Part shown: in pieces, positions 8,463 through 17,834 of the stretch
Position numbering within the stretch: the stretch's first letter is position 1
How the letters are laid out: each line of letters begins with the position of its first letter
Assembly (NCBI GenBank): GCA_022844125.1
Contig: JALHMI010000008.1
Location: forward strand, 186,001-250,000
Reading direction: 5' to 3'
Length of the DNA stretch: 64,000 bases
Origin: Pirellulales bacterium
GTDB lineage: Bacteria > Planctomycetota > Planctomycetia > Pirellulales > PALSA-1355
Translations under genes and position numbers: made by a program
The notes under the pieces: model-generated
What the model saw: only the letters and a program-made list of their open reading frames with translations
Told to the model about the DNA's origin: nothing
Databases searched by the model: none

Positions 8463-10541
8463 ATGCCGACCATCGCCGAAGCTCTGAACCACGCGGCCAG
8501 TTTGCATCGCGCGGGCGACCTGGATCAGGCTGAGGGCATCTATCGTCAGATTCTGGCCGTCGACCCGAGCAGCGCAGACGCATGGCACCTGTTGGGGCTC
8601 GTGGCTCACACGCGCGGAGCGCATGCGATAGCGGCTGAATTCATTGGGCGCGCGATCGTGTGCGATGGAGCGCAGCCGAGCTTTCATCATCACCTCGCGG
8701 AAGTGCACCTGGCTGGTGGAAAGCTCGAACTGGCCGAGCAAAGCTGCCGGCAGGCGCTGCGGCTGAATCCGCAGCTCGCAACCGCCCACAACACGCTGGG
8801 GGTGATCTTGAACCAGCAGGGACGGTCTGCCGATGCCGCGACCAGCTTCGAGCGCGCGATCGAGATCAACCCTTCGTTCACGCTGGCTTATGTGAATTGG
8901 GGGGCCACGCTGCATGGACTAGGACGCTCGGACCAAGGGATCGCCGCTTGCCGGCAGGCGTTGGTGCTCGACCCCACGCTTGCCACCGCTGAGCTCGAAC
9001 TGAGCAAAATTCTGCGCGAGACAGGACAACTTGACGAGGCGTTCGCAGCCGCGAACCGCGCAACTGCCATCGATCCGAATTCGGCCGAAGCCGCGTTTCA
9101 GCTTGCTCTGCTCGAACAGGGCCGAGGCGCGATCGGCGAGGCCATTGCTCATTACCGGCGGACCGTCAGTCTCGAACCAAGGCATGCCCCGGCCTGGTGT
9201 AACCTGGGCACGCTGCTAAAGCAAAAGAAGCAGCTTCGCGAAGCATTCGAAGCATTTCAACATGCCGCGCAAACGGAGCCCACGCTGGCGGAGGCCCATT
9301 TCAGCCTGGGTGTCCTGCTGCAGCATCAAGGGAACATGCCAGCGGCACGCGACGCATATGAGCGCGCCGTCGCGGCGAAGCCCGAGTACGCCGAAGCTTT
9401 GAACAATCTTGGCTCCGTGCTGGCTCATGTGGGTGATTGGAAACGCGCGGCAGAGTGTTACTCGCGCTCACTGGAGATTCTGCCGGACGAGCCTGAAACG
9501 CTGAACAACCTCGGCAACCTGCTCAAGGTGCAAGGGCGCCTGGCCGAAGCGGCCGTCTGCTACGAACGCACATTGAAGCTTGCGCCGGACTACCCGCAGG
9601 TGCGCTACAACTGGGGATTGATGCTGCTGGCCCACGGCAACTTCATCGAGGGCTGGCCGCACTACGAGTGGCGGCTGCGCGCGATGGACGCCGAGCGCAA
9701 GTTCGACCAGCCCCGCTGGCAAGGCGAACTACTGCGCGACAAGACTGTTGTCGTGCACGCCGAGCAAGGTCTCGGCGATACGATCCAATTTGCGCGTTAT
9801 CTGCCGCTGGTTCGCGAGCGAGTCGGCCGCGTGATCTGCGAAGTGCAACCGGCGCTCGTGCCGCTGTTGTCCAAATCGCGACTGGCCGGAGTCGCAGAAT
9901 TCGTTCAGCGAGGCGCGGCGCTTCCCGAGTTCGACGTCCAGATATCCTTGCTCAGCCTGCCTGCGGTATTTCAAACGACCGCCGAGACGGTGCCACTGGC
10001 CGAGGGTTACCTGGCCGCTGATCCCGAGCGTGTTGCGAACTGGAAATCGATTCTCGGCGCGACGGATCGCCTGCCGGTCGGCATCGCCTGGCAAGGTTCG
10101 GCCGGATATCCTGGCGACCGCGAGCGTTCGATTCCGCTCGCCGAGTTTGCCCCGCTCGCGCTTCCGGGCGTGGAACTCATCAGCCTGCAGAAAGGCTTCG
10201 GCAGTGAACAACTGGCGCAGCTCGCCGGTGAATTTGCCGTGCGTGATCTGGGGCCGGAGTTCGACGCTACAGGCGGTGCGTTCATGGACGCCGCGGCAGT
10301 GATTCAGAATCTCGATCTGGTCGTGACCTCGGATACCGCCATTGCCCATCTCGCCGGAGCTTTGGGCAAGCCGACATGGCTGGCGACGTCGCTTGTGCCC
10401 GATTGGCGCTGGATGTTCGATCGCTCAGACAGTCCCTGGTACGCGAGCATGACGCTCTTCCGTCAGGCGCGACTTCGCTGCTGGTCAGACGTCTTTCAAC
10501 GGATGGCAGCCGAACTTTCGCGGCGATTTCGCAAGCCGTAG
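8463..10541 (+). CDS. TPR repeat protein with C-terminal GT9/heptosyltransferase-like domain
   Basis: Encodes 692 aa from ATG 8463 (MPTIAEALNHAASLHRAGDL); an upstream in-frame ATG at 8421 gives a leader without TPR character. About eleven consecutive 34-residue TPRs fill residues 5-400 (for example AEGIYRQILAVDPSSADAWHLLG and HNTLGVILNQQGRSADAA). Residues about 430-690 look like a GT-B fold: VHAEQGLGDTIQFARYLPLV, VGIAWQGSAGYPGDRERSIPL, and LDLVVTSDTAIAHLAGALGKPTW, the latter typical of family 9 glycosyltransferases. The architecture resembles protein O-glycosyltransferases and TPR-heptosyltransferases. No signal peptide is seen, so a cytoplasmic location is likely. The acceptor is unknown. 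Confidence 0.85.
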   Translation: MPTIAEALNHAASLHRAGDLDQAEGIYRQILAVDPSSADAWHLLGLVAHTRGAHAIAAEFIGRAIVCDGAQPSFHHHLAEVHLAGGKLELAEQSCRQALRLNPQLATAHNTLGVILNQQGRSADAATSFERAIEINPSFTLAYVNWGATLHGLGRSDQGIAACRQALVLDPTLATAELELSKILRETGQLDEAFAAANRATAIDPNSAEAAFQLALLEQGRGAIGEAIAHYRRTVSLEPRHAPAWCNLGTLLKQKKQLREAFEAFQHAAQTEPTLAEAHFSLGVLLQHQGNMPAARDAYERAVAAKPEYAEALNNLGSVLAHVGDWKRAAECYSRSLEILPDEPETLNNLGNLLKVQGRLAEAAVCYERTLKLAPDYPQVRYNWGLMLLAHGNFIEGWPHYEWRLRAMDAERKFDQPRWQGELLRDKTVVVHAEQGLGDTIQFARYLPLVRERVGRVICEVQPALVPLLSKSRLAGVAEFVQRGAALPEFDVQISLLSLPAVFQTTAETVPLAEGYLAADPERVANWKSILGATDRLPVGIAWQGSAGYPGDRERSIPLAEFAPLALPGVELISLQKGFGSEQLAQLAGEFAVRDLGPEFDATGGAFMDAAAVIQNLDLVVTSDTAIAHLAGALGKPTWLATSLVPDWRWMFDRSDSPWYASMTLFRQARLRCWSDVFQRMAAELSRRFRKP

Positions 10542-10693
10542 CGGTCGGGCAGTCTCTGCGGGTTGCTCACCGTTCTCTCACGGATTTCGAACAAAATGCT
10601 TGCGATTCCCTTTGACGCAGCCGAGAATCACGGGGCGCCCGCGCGGGGCGCTCATCTCTTCTTTTGTATTTCGCGAATCAAAAGGGCGGTTCG

Positions 10694-12061
10694 ATGACTG
10701 GTAGAGCAGGCTTTGCGCTCACGGTGTTGTTTGCGATCAATATGATGAACTTCTACGACCGCCTGATCATCGGCGCGGTCGGCGAATCGATCGCAGTTGA
10801 TTGGGGACTCAGCGATGCGCAGCTCGGCTATCTGGGTACCGCGTTCATTCTGATCTATGCGGCGGTCGGCGTCCCGCTCGGTCGCTGGGCCGACGTCGGC
10901 AATCGCTCCCGCATCCTCACGCTTGGCGTGACCGTGTGGAGCGTGCTCACCGCACTTTCGGGCTTTGCGCAGCAGTTCTGGCAGATGGTCATGCTGCGGC
11001 TCGCGGTGGGCGTGGGCGAGGCGAGCTGCGCCCCGGCGTCGAATTCGCTGATCGGCGATTTATATCCCGCCCGCACGCGCGCTCGCGCCATGTCGCTGTT
11101 CATGCTGGGCCTGCCGCTGGGCAATGCCGCGGCACTTGCTGTGAGCGGCATCATGACCAAGAACTACGGCTGGCGCTCGGCGTTCTTCATTGCGCTGGTG
11201 CCAGGGCTGCTTTGTGCCGTTGGTGCCTGGATGATCAAGGAGCCGAAGCGCGGTGCGACCGAGACGCACAACGTCGGCTCTCGCAAGCGCGACGGTTCGC
11301 CATATAAGCTTGTGCTCTCAATTCCCACGATGCGATGGATCATCGTCTCGGGCGCGCTCCACAACTTCAATATGTATGCCATCGGCGGTTTCCTGACGCC
11401 GCTGGTGCGCCGCGTGCACGGGATGGATCCCGCCTCGGCCGGCTATCTGACGATGGCCGTGTATGGGTTGGCCGGCGTGCCAGGGATGATGCTGGGCGGT
11501 TTGCTCGGTGATGCGATCATTCGCCGCCGCCGCAATGGCCGCATGCTCGTGGCGGCCGTGGCTATCGCGTTTTCGGTCCCCTCGATGTACATCGCCCTCA
11601 GCGCCGAGGCCGGCCAGTGGATGCTGTTCGGCGTGCTGTTCGGCTTTGGCTGCATGATGATGTACGTCTACTACGCCACCGTCTACTCGACGATCCAGGA
11701 CGTCATCGAGCCGTCACTGCGGGCCACGGCCATGGCGCTTTACTTTGCCGCGATGTATGTCTTCGGTGGCGCTCTCGGCCCCATGGTCGTCGGCGGAACG
11801 AGTGACTACTACACCCAGCAGCGGGCTGTGGAGGTGGGCGCTGATTTCGACGCCCTGCCAGCCGAAGAGCAACTCCCGTTCCGGGCCTATGGGCTCAACA
11901 GCGCGCTCTATCTCTTACCGCTGATGTCGATCTTTCTGGCGGGCAGCCTCTTTGCGGGAGCCCGGACCGTGAACGCCGACGTGGACAAACTGCAAGAGTG
12001 GATGCGAAAAGTATCCGATGAAGAGAACGCCAAGCTGAAGCGCGAGCCCGCGACGACCTAG
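10694..12061 (+). CDS. MFS transporter, spinster-like
   Basis: Encodes 455 aa from ATG 10694, preceded by AAAGGGCGG about 10 nt upstream; a longer in-frame start at 10664 has no such site. Twelve hydrophobic segments are visible. The loop between helices 2 and 3 reads GRWADVGNRSRIL, the MFS motif A. The beginning FAINMMNFYDRLIIGAVGESI and the VGVGEASCAPASNSLIGDLYP segment match the spinster-like subgroup of the major facilitator superfamily. It sits alone on this strand and converges with the WD40-thioredoxin gene, 16 nt away. Substrate cannot be assigned from sequence; the soluble C-terminal tail is charged (WMRKVSDEENAKLKRE). Confidence 0.9.
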   Translation: MTGRAGFALTVLFAINMMNFYDRLIIGAVGESIAVDWGLSDAQLGYLGTAFILIYAAVGVPLGRWADVGNRSRILTLGVTVWSVLTALSGFAQQFWQMVMLRLAVGVGEASCAPASNSLIGDLYPARTRARAMSLFMLGLPLGNAAALAVSGIMTKNYGWRSAFFIALVPGLLCAVGAWMIKEPKRGATETHNVGSRKRDGSPYKLVLSIPTMRWIIVSGALHNFNMYAIGGFLTPLVRRVHGMDPASAGYLTMAVYGLAGVPGMMLGGLLGDAIIRRRRNGRMLVAAVAIAFSVPSMYIALSAEAGQWMLFGVLFGFGCMMMYVYYATVYSTIQDVIEPSLRATAMALYFAAMYVFGGALGPMVVGGTSDYYTQQRAVEVGADFDALPAEEQLPFRAYGLNSALYLLPLMSIFLAGSLFAGARTVNADVDKLQEWMRKVSDEENAKLKREPATT

Positions 12062-12077
12062 CTGAGCTACACCCGGT

Positions 12078-14759
12078 TCAGTTCGAGTTCGGAGCAGACG
12101 ACGGCGCATCCGGGAGCGCCTGTTCGACCAGTTCCGTCAACTCGTGCAGGGCCGGATCGATGGCGATGATCGTTCCGCCAGCGTCCAGCAGGAACGAACG
12201 TGGGACGGCCGTGACTCCCAGCCGGCGCGCGAGCGGGTGATTCTTGCCAGCCAGTTCCTGCGAGGTCTCATGCAGCACGGGCCACGGAAGGTCCTGCTTT
12301 CTGGCGAATTCGGCGAGATTCACGCCCGGCTCGTCCAGGCTGACGCCCACGATTTCGAATCCCCGGTCGTGTAGCCTGTCGTAGATCGCCCGCAGTTCGG
12401 GCATCTCGGCCACACATGGTGCGCACCAGGTGGCCCAGAACGACACGAGGGTCACTTTGCCGCGATGAACACTGGGCGCGAGCGGCCCGCCGTCAACCGT
12501 AGTGCCGGCAAGTTTCAAAGGTTGTCCAATGGCTGGTTCGGGCAGCGTCTCGCCGGGGGACGTGGTCATGTCCCACAGGTAAACAGCGCCCTTCCCCGCG
12601 GTAGCCAAGGTGTTTCCGTCCGGACCGAAGGCGATCGACATGGCAAACGATTGGGGAATGATCATCGTTTCCAGGATCTTGCCGCTGGCGGTGTCGATCA
12701 GTTGCAGTCGCGGCTGTTCGAGTTGCGACAGTTCCGGATCGCGCCGCGCGGCAGAGTCCGGCAGCTTCAATTGCGTCGTCACCAGCCAGCGCCCTGACGG
12801 ATGAAACACCGTGTGGCGGTTATAGGTTCCAGGTTCGCAGGGAATCTCGATTGTCTGCCAGTTGTGGAGATTCAGCAGCAACAGCCGCGAGGCCCTGGTC
12901 TTCTGATCGAACTCGCCAAGCACGGCTGTGTAGCCATCGGGCGAGACGACATAGCTCGTGAGCCGGGCGCCGGGAACTTGTGGCTGCATGGCGTGCAGTT
13001 GCTTGCCAGTGGCTACGTCCCACACGCGCAACTCGCCTGTGTAGTCCTGCCAGTTGTCGCGCTCCTGGTAGCGGATGATGTCGCCGATGAGCATCGTTCC
13101 GCCCGCGGCAAACGTGCCGAACATGGCCCGATCGAGATTGCCGATGGGGATGCGAGTCACTTCCTTCCATTCGGGAAGCTGCATCAGCACGACGGCCGAG
13201 GTCAGCTCCGAACCGTCTGTCTGGGGCAGCGCTACGACGGCTAGGTTGTCGTCGCGAATCAATGTCAAATAAGCATTGGCCGTGGTGAGTTCACGAAAAT
13301 GGCCCGTCGCGGTGTCGAGCAAGCTGATGGCGCGGGGCCGCCGGCCCTCGAACTCGCCGGGCGTTTCCTCCGCGACGACGAGATACCGGCCGTCGGCGGT
13401 GGGCCTGAGATACAGGATCCCGCGCTTTGGATCCTGCTGCCAGGTGTGCAGCCGCTCGCCGGTGTTGGCGTCCCAAACGTGCACCGCGTCGCTGTACGTC
13501 ACGCGGTTCAGTTTGTTGCCATCGCGTTCTACCCGCTCGATTTCGAGACGATTATTCGTTGCCGCGTAAACGCGCTGCCCGTCGGGAGAAAGGTGGAAGA
13601 AGGCAGACCCGGCGCGCAGCCCTTTGGTCGTCTCGAAGGTTTGCAACCGTTCTCCGCTCGCCAGATCCCAGATGTGAATCACCCCGCCAGGGTAGTCGCT
13701 CGCGATTAAGCGCGCGCCGTCCGGTGAGAACTGGATCGAACTGATGTTGCCGTCCGGGTGTGCGTGCGGGAGCGTGCCTTTGAAGCGGCCGGAAATCGGC
13801 AGCAGCTTCGGTCCTGGCAGCGCGGGCAGAATTCGCAGTGAGTGCGTTGACGCGGCGACTTGGCCCGCCGCCCAGCCGTCGAGCGACATGGTGACCTGCG
13901 CCTCACCGGCCACGACGCCCTCGGGCAGATCGACCGCATCATACAGGTTGACTGCGCAACAGCGCTGCTTGAAATCGTAAGACTTGGTCAGCGTTTGGCC
14001 GCCCTCGGCAGGAAATGTGATCTCGACATGCGGCCTCGCCTCGCGCGGGATCAACTTGTCATACATGGTCGAAACCATGCTCCCAGGGCCGACGCCGGGC
14101 GTGACCACTTCCAAGTAGAACTCATCGCTTCGCCCGATTCGCAGCGCCCCCCTGCCAGACCGCGTGAGTTGCCAAGGGCCGCCAAAGTGCAGGATCGGAG
14201 CGTTCTGAGCCTGCGGTGAAAAATCCAGAATGCCGTTGATGTCGCCAATCGTGAGCAATTGCGTCACGCGTCCATCGATTCCTGTGCCGCGATGCCCTGG
14301 CATTTCGATATCGCAGGAGATGCTCAAAGCGCGGAATTCCGGCTGCTCTTGGAAGCGCGCCGTAATGTGCGGGAATCCGGGATCGCCCTTCAGATGATCG
14401 ACGTTGAACCAACTGACCCCCAGGAACTTGTGCGTGCGCGGTCCGTCCGTGATTTCCGGGACACTGAAGTGCAGCACGCCGTCCTCGGGTCGGCTGGTCT
14501 TTTCGTCCGCCTCGATGCGCTCGCCCGCTTCGGTCAGATCACCGTTTGCGTTGCGATCGACGTAGAGCACGTCGCCATCGCGGACCAGCCAGACACGCGT
14601 CGACGCCTCTGGTCCGAACACGCACAAACAGTGGAGCGGAGTGCCGGTAAGCTCAGGAAGCTTGGGCGGTGTTCGCTCGATGGACGCCAGATCGAAGGCG
14701 TTGGCGGTAGGGCAGCCGAACGCTCCCACCACGATCAGCACGGGTGCCACGTATCGCAT
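12078..14759 (-). CDS. Secreted WD40-propeller protein with C-terminal thioredoxin (TlpA-like) domain
   Basis: Encodes 893 aa. Two adjacent ATGs exist at 14762 and 14759; AGGAG ends 3 nt before the first and 6 nt before the second, favouring 14759. A signal peptide ends PTANA. Residues about 30-300 are a beta-rich domain with a VDRNANGDLTEAGE calcium-like loop. Residues 330-740 hold WD40/YVTN propeller blades (SIQFSPDGARLIASD, IHIWDLASGERLQTFE). Residues about 755-885 are a thioredoxin fold with WATWCAPCVAEMPEL; WCAPC lies near residue 780, followed by cis-Pro VTAVPRSFLLD. The redox-active CXXC suggests a periplasmic reductase attached to a propeller. Confidence 0.9.
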   Translation of the reverse strand: MRYVAPVLIVVGAFGCPTANAFDLASIERTPPKLPELTGTPLHCLCVFGPEASTRVWLVRDGDVLYVDRNANGDLTEAGERIEADEKTSRPEDGVLHFSVPEITDGPRTHKFLGVSWFNVDHLKGDPGFPHITARFQEQPEFRALSISCDIEMPGHRGTGIDGRVTQLLTIGDINGILDFSPQAQNAPILHFGGPWQLTRSGRGALRIGRSDEFYLEVVTPGVGPGSMVSTMYDKLIPREARPHVEITFPAEGGQTLTKSYDFKQRCCAVNLYDAVDLPEGVVAGEAQVTMSLDGWAAGQVAASTHSLRILPALPGPKLLPISGRFKGTLPHAHPDGNISSIQFSPDGARLIASDYPGGVIHIWDLASGERLQTFETTKGLRAGSAFFHLSPDGQRVYAATNNRLEIERVERDGNKLNRVTYSDAVHVWDANTGERLHTWQQDPKRGILYLRPTADGRYLVVAEETPGEFEGRRPRAISLLDTATGHFRELTTANAYLTLIRDDNLAVVALPQTDGSELTSAVVLMQLPEWKEVTRIPIGNLDRAMFGTFAAGGTMLIGDIIRYQERDNWQDYTGELRVWDVATGKQLHAMQPQVPGARLTSYVVSPDGYTAVLGEFDQKTRASRLLLLNLHNWQTIEIPCEPGTYNRHTVFHPSGRWLVTTQLKLPDSAARRDPELSQLEQPRLQLIDTASGKILETMIIPQSFAMSIAFGPDGNTLATAGKGAVYLWDMTTSPGETLPEPAIGQPLKLAGTTVDGGPLAPSVHRGKVTLVSFWATWCAPCVAEMPELRAIYDRLHDRGFEIVGVSLDEPGVNLAEFARKQDLPWPVLHETSQELAGKNHPLARRLGVTAVPRSFLLDAGGTIIAIDPALHELTELVEQALPDAPSSAPNSN

Positions 14760-14762
14760 CAT

Positions 14763-15250
14763 GATCTCCTGGTTGGAACGACGCCCACTTCCGCTCAGGT
14801 CCGGGGACCACGGTGGGTCTCAAGGGCTCGCATTCACAACCTGGCTTGGGCGAATTCGCTCAAACGAACACACGCAGGGCTACATCGGTCACTCTAGGAG
14901 TGCGATTGCAGTCTGCCGCAGGTGGGGGGCTACGGTCAAGGGAATTCTCCGGACAGGGTGCGCGCGGCCGGCTGCTACCAAGCTTGGCGCACTGTGCGGC
15001 CCCACTTATCATATGGGCGCGGGTTGATGCATCGGGCAAGGTCGAGGAGTGACCGCGCCGTTCGAAGCTACAGCCCGAGCCTGCTGATTCCTACCTACCA
15101 AGTGCCCTGCCTCGAAAATGTGCGTGCTCCCGACCGGACGTTGGGGGTGCGAAAGCGTCTGTCGGGAATAGTCTCGGTGTCTGTGGCGGATATCTCGGTG
15201 AGATGTCCGGCCGTCAAACCGACTCCGAGAGCATCGCCGGGAGAGACGAT
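14763..15250. other. Intergenic region between divergent genes, 488 nt
   Basis: This stretch separates the WD40-thioredoxin gene (-) from the DUF1549/DUF1553 operon (+) and must contain both promoters. Short reading frames occur, but none has a ribosome-binding site, family resemblance or favourable codon use. A Shine-Dalgarno-like GGGAGAGACG at about 15238-15248 precedes ATG 15251. I see no tRNA, clear hairpin or repeat. Confidence 0.5.
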
Positions 15251-17797
15251 ATGCCTCGCGAACGGGAAACCCGCTTGCTCCTTAGCTGCGCATTGGCGGT
15301 TGTGTTCTCCTGCAGCTCTAACGTTCTGCTACTGGCCGAAGAAGCCGCGCCGCCGGCTCCGCTGCACGCGCGGATCGATGCCCTCGTCGGGGCGTCCGCG
15401 CCGGGTCCCGCCGCTCCGCTGGCGGACGACGCCGAATTCTTGCGCCGGGTGTATCTCGACCTGGTGGGCACGATTCCGGACGCCGCCGCCGCCCGGGCGT
15501 TCCTCGACGATGCGAACCCTAGCAAGCGGGCCGCGCTGATCGACCAGCTCTTGGCTTCGCCTCGCTTCGCGCGGCACATGCAGCACACGTTCGATTCGAT
15601 GTGGCTTGAACGCCGCCGCAGCACACTCGTCGGTAAGGGAGTGGCTGCCGACGAGTGGACCGGGTATCTCTACCAGCGTTTTCTCGACAACAAGCCGCTG
15701 AATGAACTGGTGCGTGAAATCCTTGCCGCCGACGGCGGCGATCCAAAGCTTCGGCCGGCAGTGAAGTTCTATCTCGATCGCGATGCCGAGCCGAATCTAC
15801 TCGCCCGCGATGTGGGTCGGTTGTTCTTCGGCCACGACTTGCAGTGCGCCCAGTGCCACGATCATCCGCTGGTCAACGATTACTTGCAGGCGGAATACTA
15901 TGGGCTCGCAGCGTTCTTCACTCGCGGCAGCGTGTTCACGGACGCCAAGGACGAAAGCAAGCTCTACTACGCCGAGTTCGCCGAAGGCGAAATCAATTTC
16001 AAGTCCGTGTTTACGGGCAACGCGCGCGACCGCGTGTTGCCCGAGCTGCCAGATGGCGAACCGGTCGCAGAACCGAAGCTGGCCGAAGCCGAGCGTTACG
16101 TTATCGCGCCCGCCAAAGACGTTCGCCCAGTGCCGAAGTACAGTCGGCGCGCGCAACTGGCATCGCTGGCCACGAGCGGCAACAGCGCCGCGTTCAATCG
16201 CAACCTGGCGAATCGCCTGTGGGCGCACATGCTAGGCCGCGGCGTGGCGCATCCACTGGACATGCAGCACAGTGGCAACCCGGCAGTGCAGAGCGACCTG
16301 CTCGATCTGCTGGCTGCGGAACTCGTGCAGATGAAGTTCGACATCCGCGCGTTCTTCCGCGAGGTGGCCCTCTCGAAAACGTACCAGCGCACAAGCGCCG
16401 AGCCGAATCAGGCCCAGCCGGCAGTCGATCCGGGCGTACTTTTACCCGCGCTCGCGACGTGGCAGGCGGAAGTCGATCGTCTGACTGGCGAGGTTCCCAA
16501 GCTGGAAGAAGCCGTGGCCGCGGCCGATGGCGTGCAGGCCGCCGCTTACGAAGCCCATGCGGCGGCGCTCGACGCACAGGCCAAGATCGAGAAAGATCGT
16601 GCCGAGGCGAAGAAGGCCAGCGACGAACTTGCGGCGGCGCTTGCCGCCGCAATCAAGGAAGTGGAAACGAAAGCTGACGTCCACAAGACGCTGGCCGCCG
16701 CCCAGGGCCCGGCTGAAGCCGCCGCGGCGAAGCTTCCCGAGGATAAGGCCTTGGCCGAGGCCGCCGCTACGATCAAGACCCGTACGGCCGAGATCGAGCA
16801 GGCGCTGACCGCGGCCCGCGCGACGGTCGGCGAGAAGACCCCGCAGGTGCAGGCCGCCTCGGTCAAGCTGGCGGAGTTCGATGGCCCGCTGACCGCGGTT
16901 GCGGCCGAGGTGGCCAAGACCGGCGAAGCGCACCTGGCGGCCAAAGCGACATTCGACGCCGCGAGCATGGCGCACCGCGCGGCCAAGGCGAAGCAGAACG
17001 AAATGATGGCGCGCGTTACGGACGCAACAAAGTTCCTCAACTATCAGTCGCTGCTCGCGGCACTCGAGACCTCGCGTGCCGCGGTTCAGGCGGCCGTCGA
17101 GCAAGTCGCATCGCTGGAAAGCCAGACCGCCACCGAGGAGACTCTGACCGGCGCTCGAACTGAGGCCGACGAAGCGAAATCCAGGTCCGCCGCGGATCTT
17201 GCCGCCGCCGAGAAAGCCTGGCTCGAAATCGTCGACCACTCGACCACGCGCTTCGCGCTTGCACCACTCAAGCCGTTGACTCCCGAGCAGCTTACCTGGG
17301 CCACGATGCAAGCCGTCGGAATGGTCGATACCCAGCAACAGGCGCTCGCGGAGGAAGCCAAGAAGGCGGCCGCGGCCGCAGGCGAGATGACTCCCGAGGC
17401 GCGTGCTGCGTTCGAAGCCAGGGCGCTCGAGCAACTCGTCGATGCCAAGCTTACCGGCAACATCAATCACTTTCGCGATTTGTTCGGCCCGCAGCCCGGT
17501 CAAGCGCCCAGCTTCCAGGCGACCGTGCATCAGGCATTGTTTCTGGCGAATGGCGGCGTCCTGGCCGGTTGGGTCAACGCCGGCGGTGGGAATTTGACCG
17601 AGCGGCTTGCAAAGCTCGAAGACCCCAATGCCACGGCCGAAGAGCTGTACCTCACGGTCTTTACCCGACGCCCGACGCCCGACGAGGCGAAAGCGGTGGC
17701 CGACTATTGGCAAGCTTCTGGAGCCGAGCGCGCCGCCGCGGCCCGCGACCTGGTCTGGTCGCTGGTTGCCAGCAGCGAGTTTCGCTTCAATCACTAA
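15251..17797 (+). CDS. DUF1549/DUF1553 protein with a long coiled-coil insertion
   Basis: Encodes 848 aa. ATG 15251 follows GGGAGAGACG and starts MPRERETRLLLSCALAVVFSCSSNVLLLA, a signal or lipoprotein-like leader; an in-frame ATG at 15203 is less likely. DUF1549 occupies about 35-270 (FLRRVYLDLVGTIPDAAAARAFLDD; GRLFFGHDLQCAQCHDHPLVNDY). DUF1553 starts normally (NRNLANRLWAHMLGRGVAHPLD), is interrupted at about residue 415-670 by an Ala/Glu/Lys-rich coiled coil, and resumes (VHQALFLANGGVLAGWV ... ELYLTVFTRRPTPDEAKAVADYW). There is no separate N-terminal cytochrome domain. It is the first gene of an operon with a DUF1501 and a WD40 gene. Confidence 0.9.
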   Translation: MPRERETRLLLSCALAVVFSCSSNVLLLAEEAAPPAPLHARIDALVGASAPGPAAPLADDAEFLRRVYLDLVGTIPDAAAARAFLDDANPSKRAALIDQLLASPRFARHMQHTFDSMWLERRRSTLVGKGVAADEWTGYLYQRFLDNKPLNELVREILAADGGDPKLRPAVKFYLDRDAEPNLLARDVGRLFFGHDLQCAQCHDHPLVNDYLQAEYYGLAAFFTRGSVFTDAKDESKLYYAEFAEGEINFKSVFTGNARDRVLPELPDGEPVAEPKLAEAERYVIAPAKDVRPVPKYSRRAQLASLATSGNSAAFNRNLANRLWAHMLGRGVAHPLDMQHSGNPAVQSDLLDLLAAELVQMKFDIRAFFREVALSKTYQRTSAEPNQAQPAVDPGVLLPALATWQAEVDRLTGEVPKLEEAVAAADGVQAAAYEAHAAALDAQAKIEKDRAEAKKASDELAAALAAAIKEVETKADVHKTLAAAQGPAEAAAAKLPEDKALAEAAATIKTRTAEIEQALTAARATVGEKTPQVQAASVKLAEFDGPLTAVAAEVAKTGEAHLAAKATFDAASMAHRAAKAKQNEMMARVTDATKFLNYQSLLAALETSRAAVQAAVEQVASLESQTATEETLTGARTEADEAKSRSAADLAAAEKAWLEIVDHSTTRFALAPLKPLTPEQLTWATMQAVGMVDTQQQALAEEAKKAAAAAGEMTPEARAAFEARALEQLVDAKLTGNINHFRDLFGPQPGQAPSFQATVHQALFLANGGVLAGWVNAGGGNLTERLAKLEDPNATAEELYLTVFTRRPTPDEAKAVADYWQASGAERAAAARDLVWSLVASSEFRFNH

Positions 17798-17834
17798 CGA
17801 TCACATTCACTCGACAGTTTCTAGGGACCCAGCC

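Noticed and set aside
16442-17794. 450-codon minus-strand frame opposite the coiled-coil segment
   Set aside because: Leu/Arg/Gly-rich antisense of an Ala/Glu-rich coiled coil; no ribosome-binding site.
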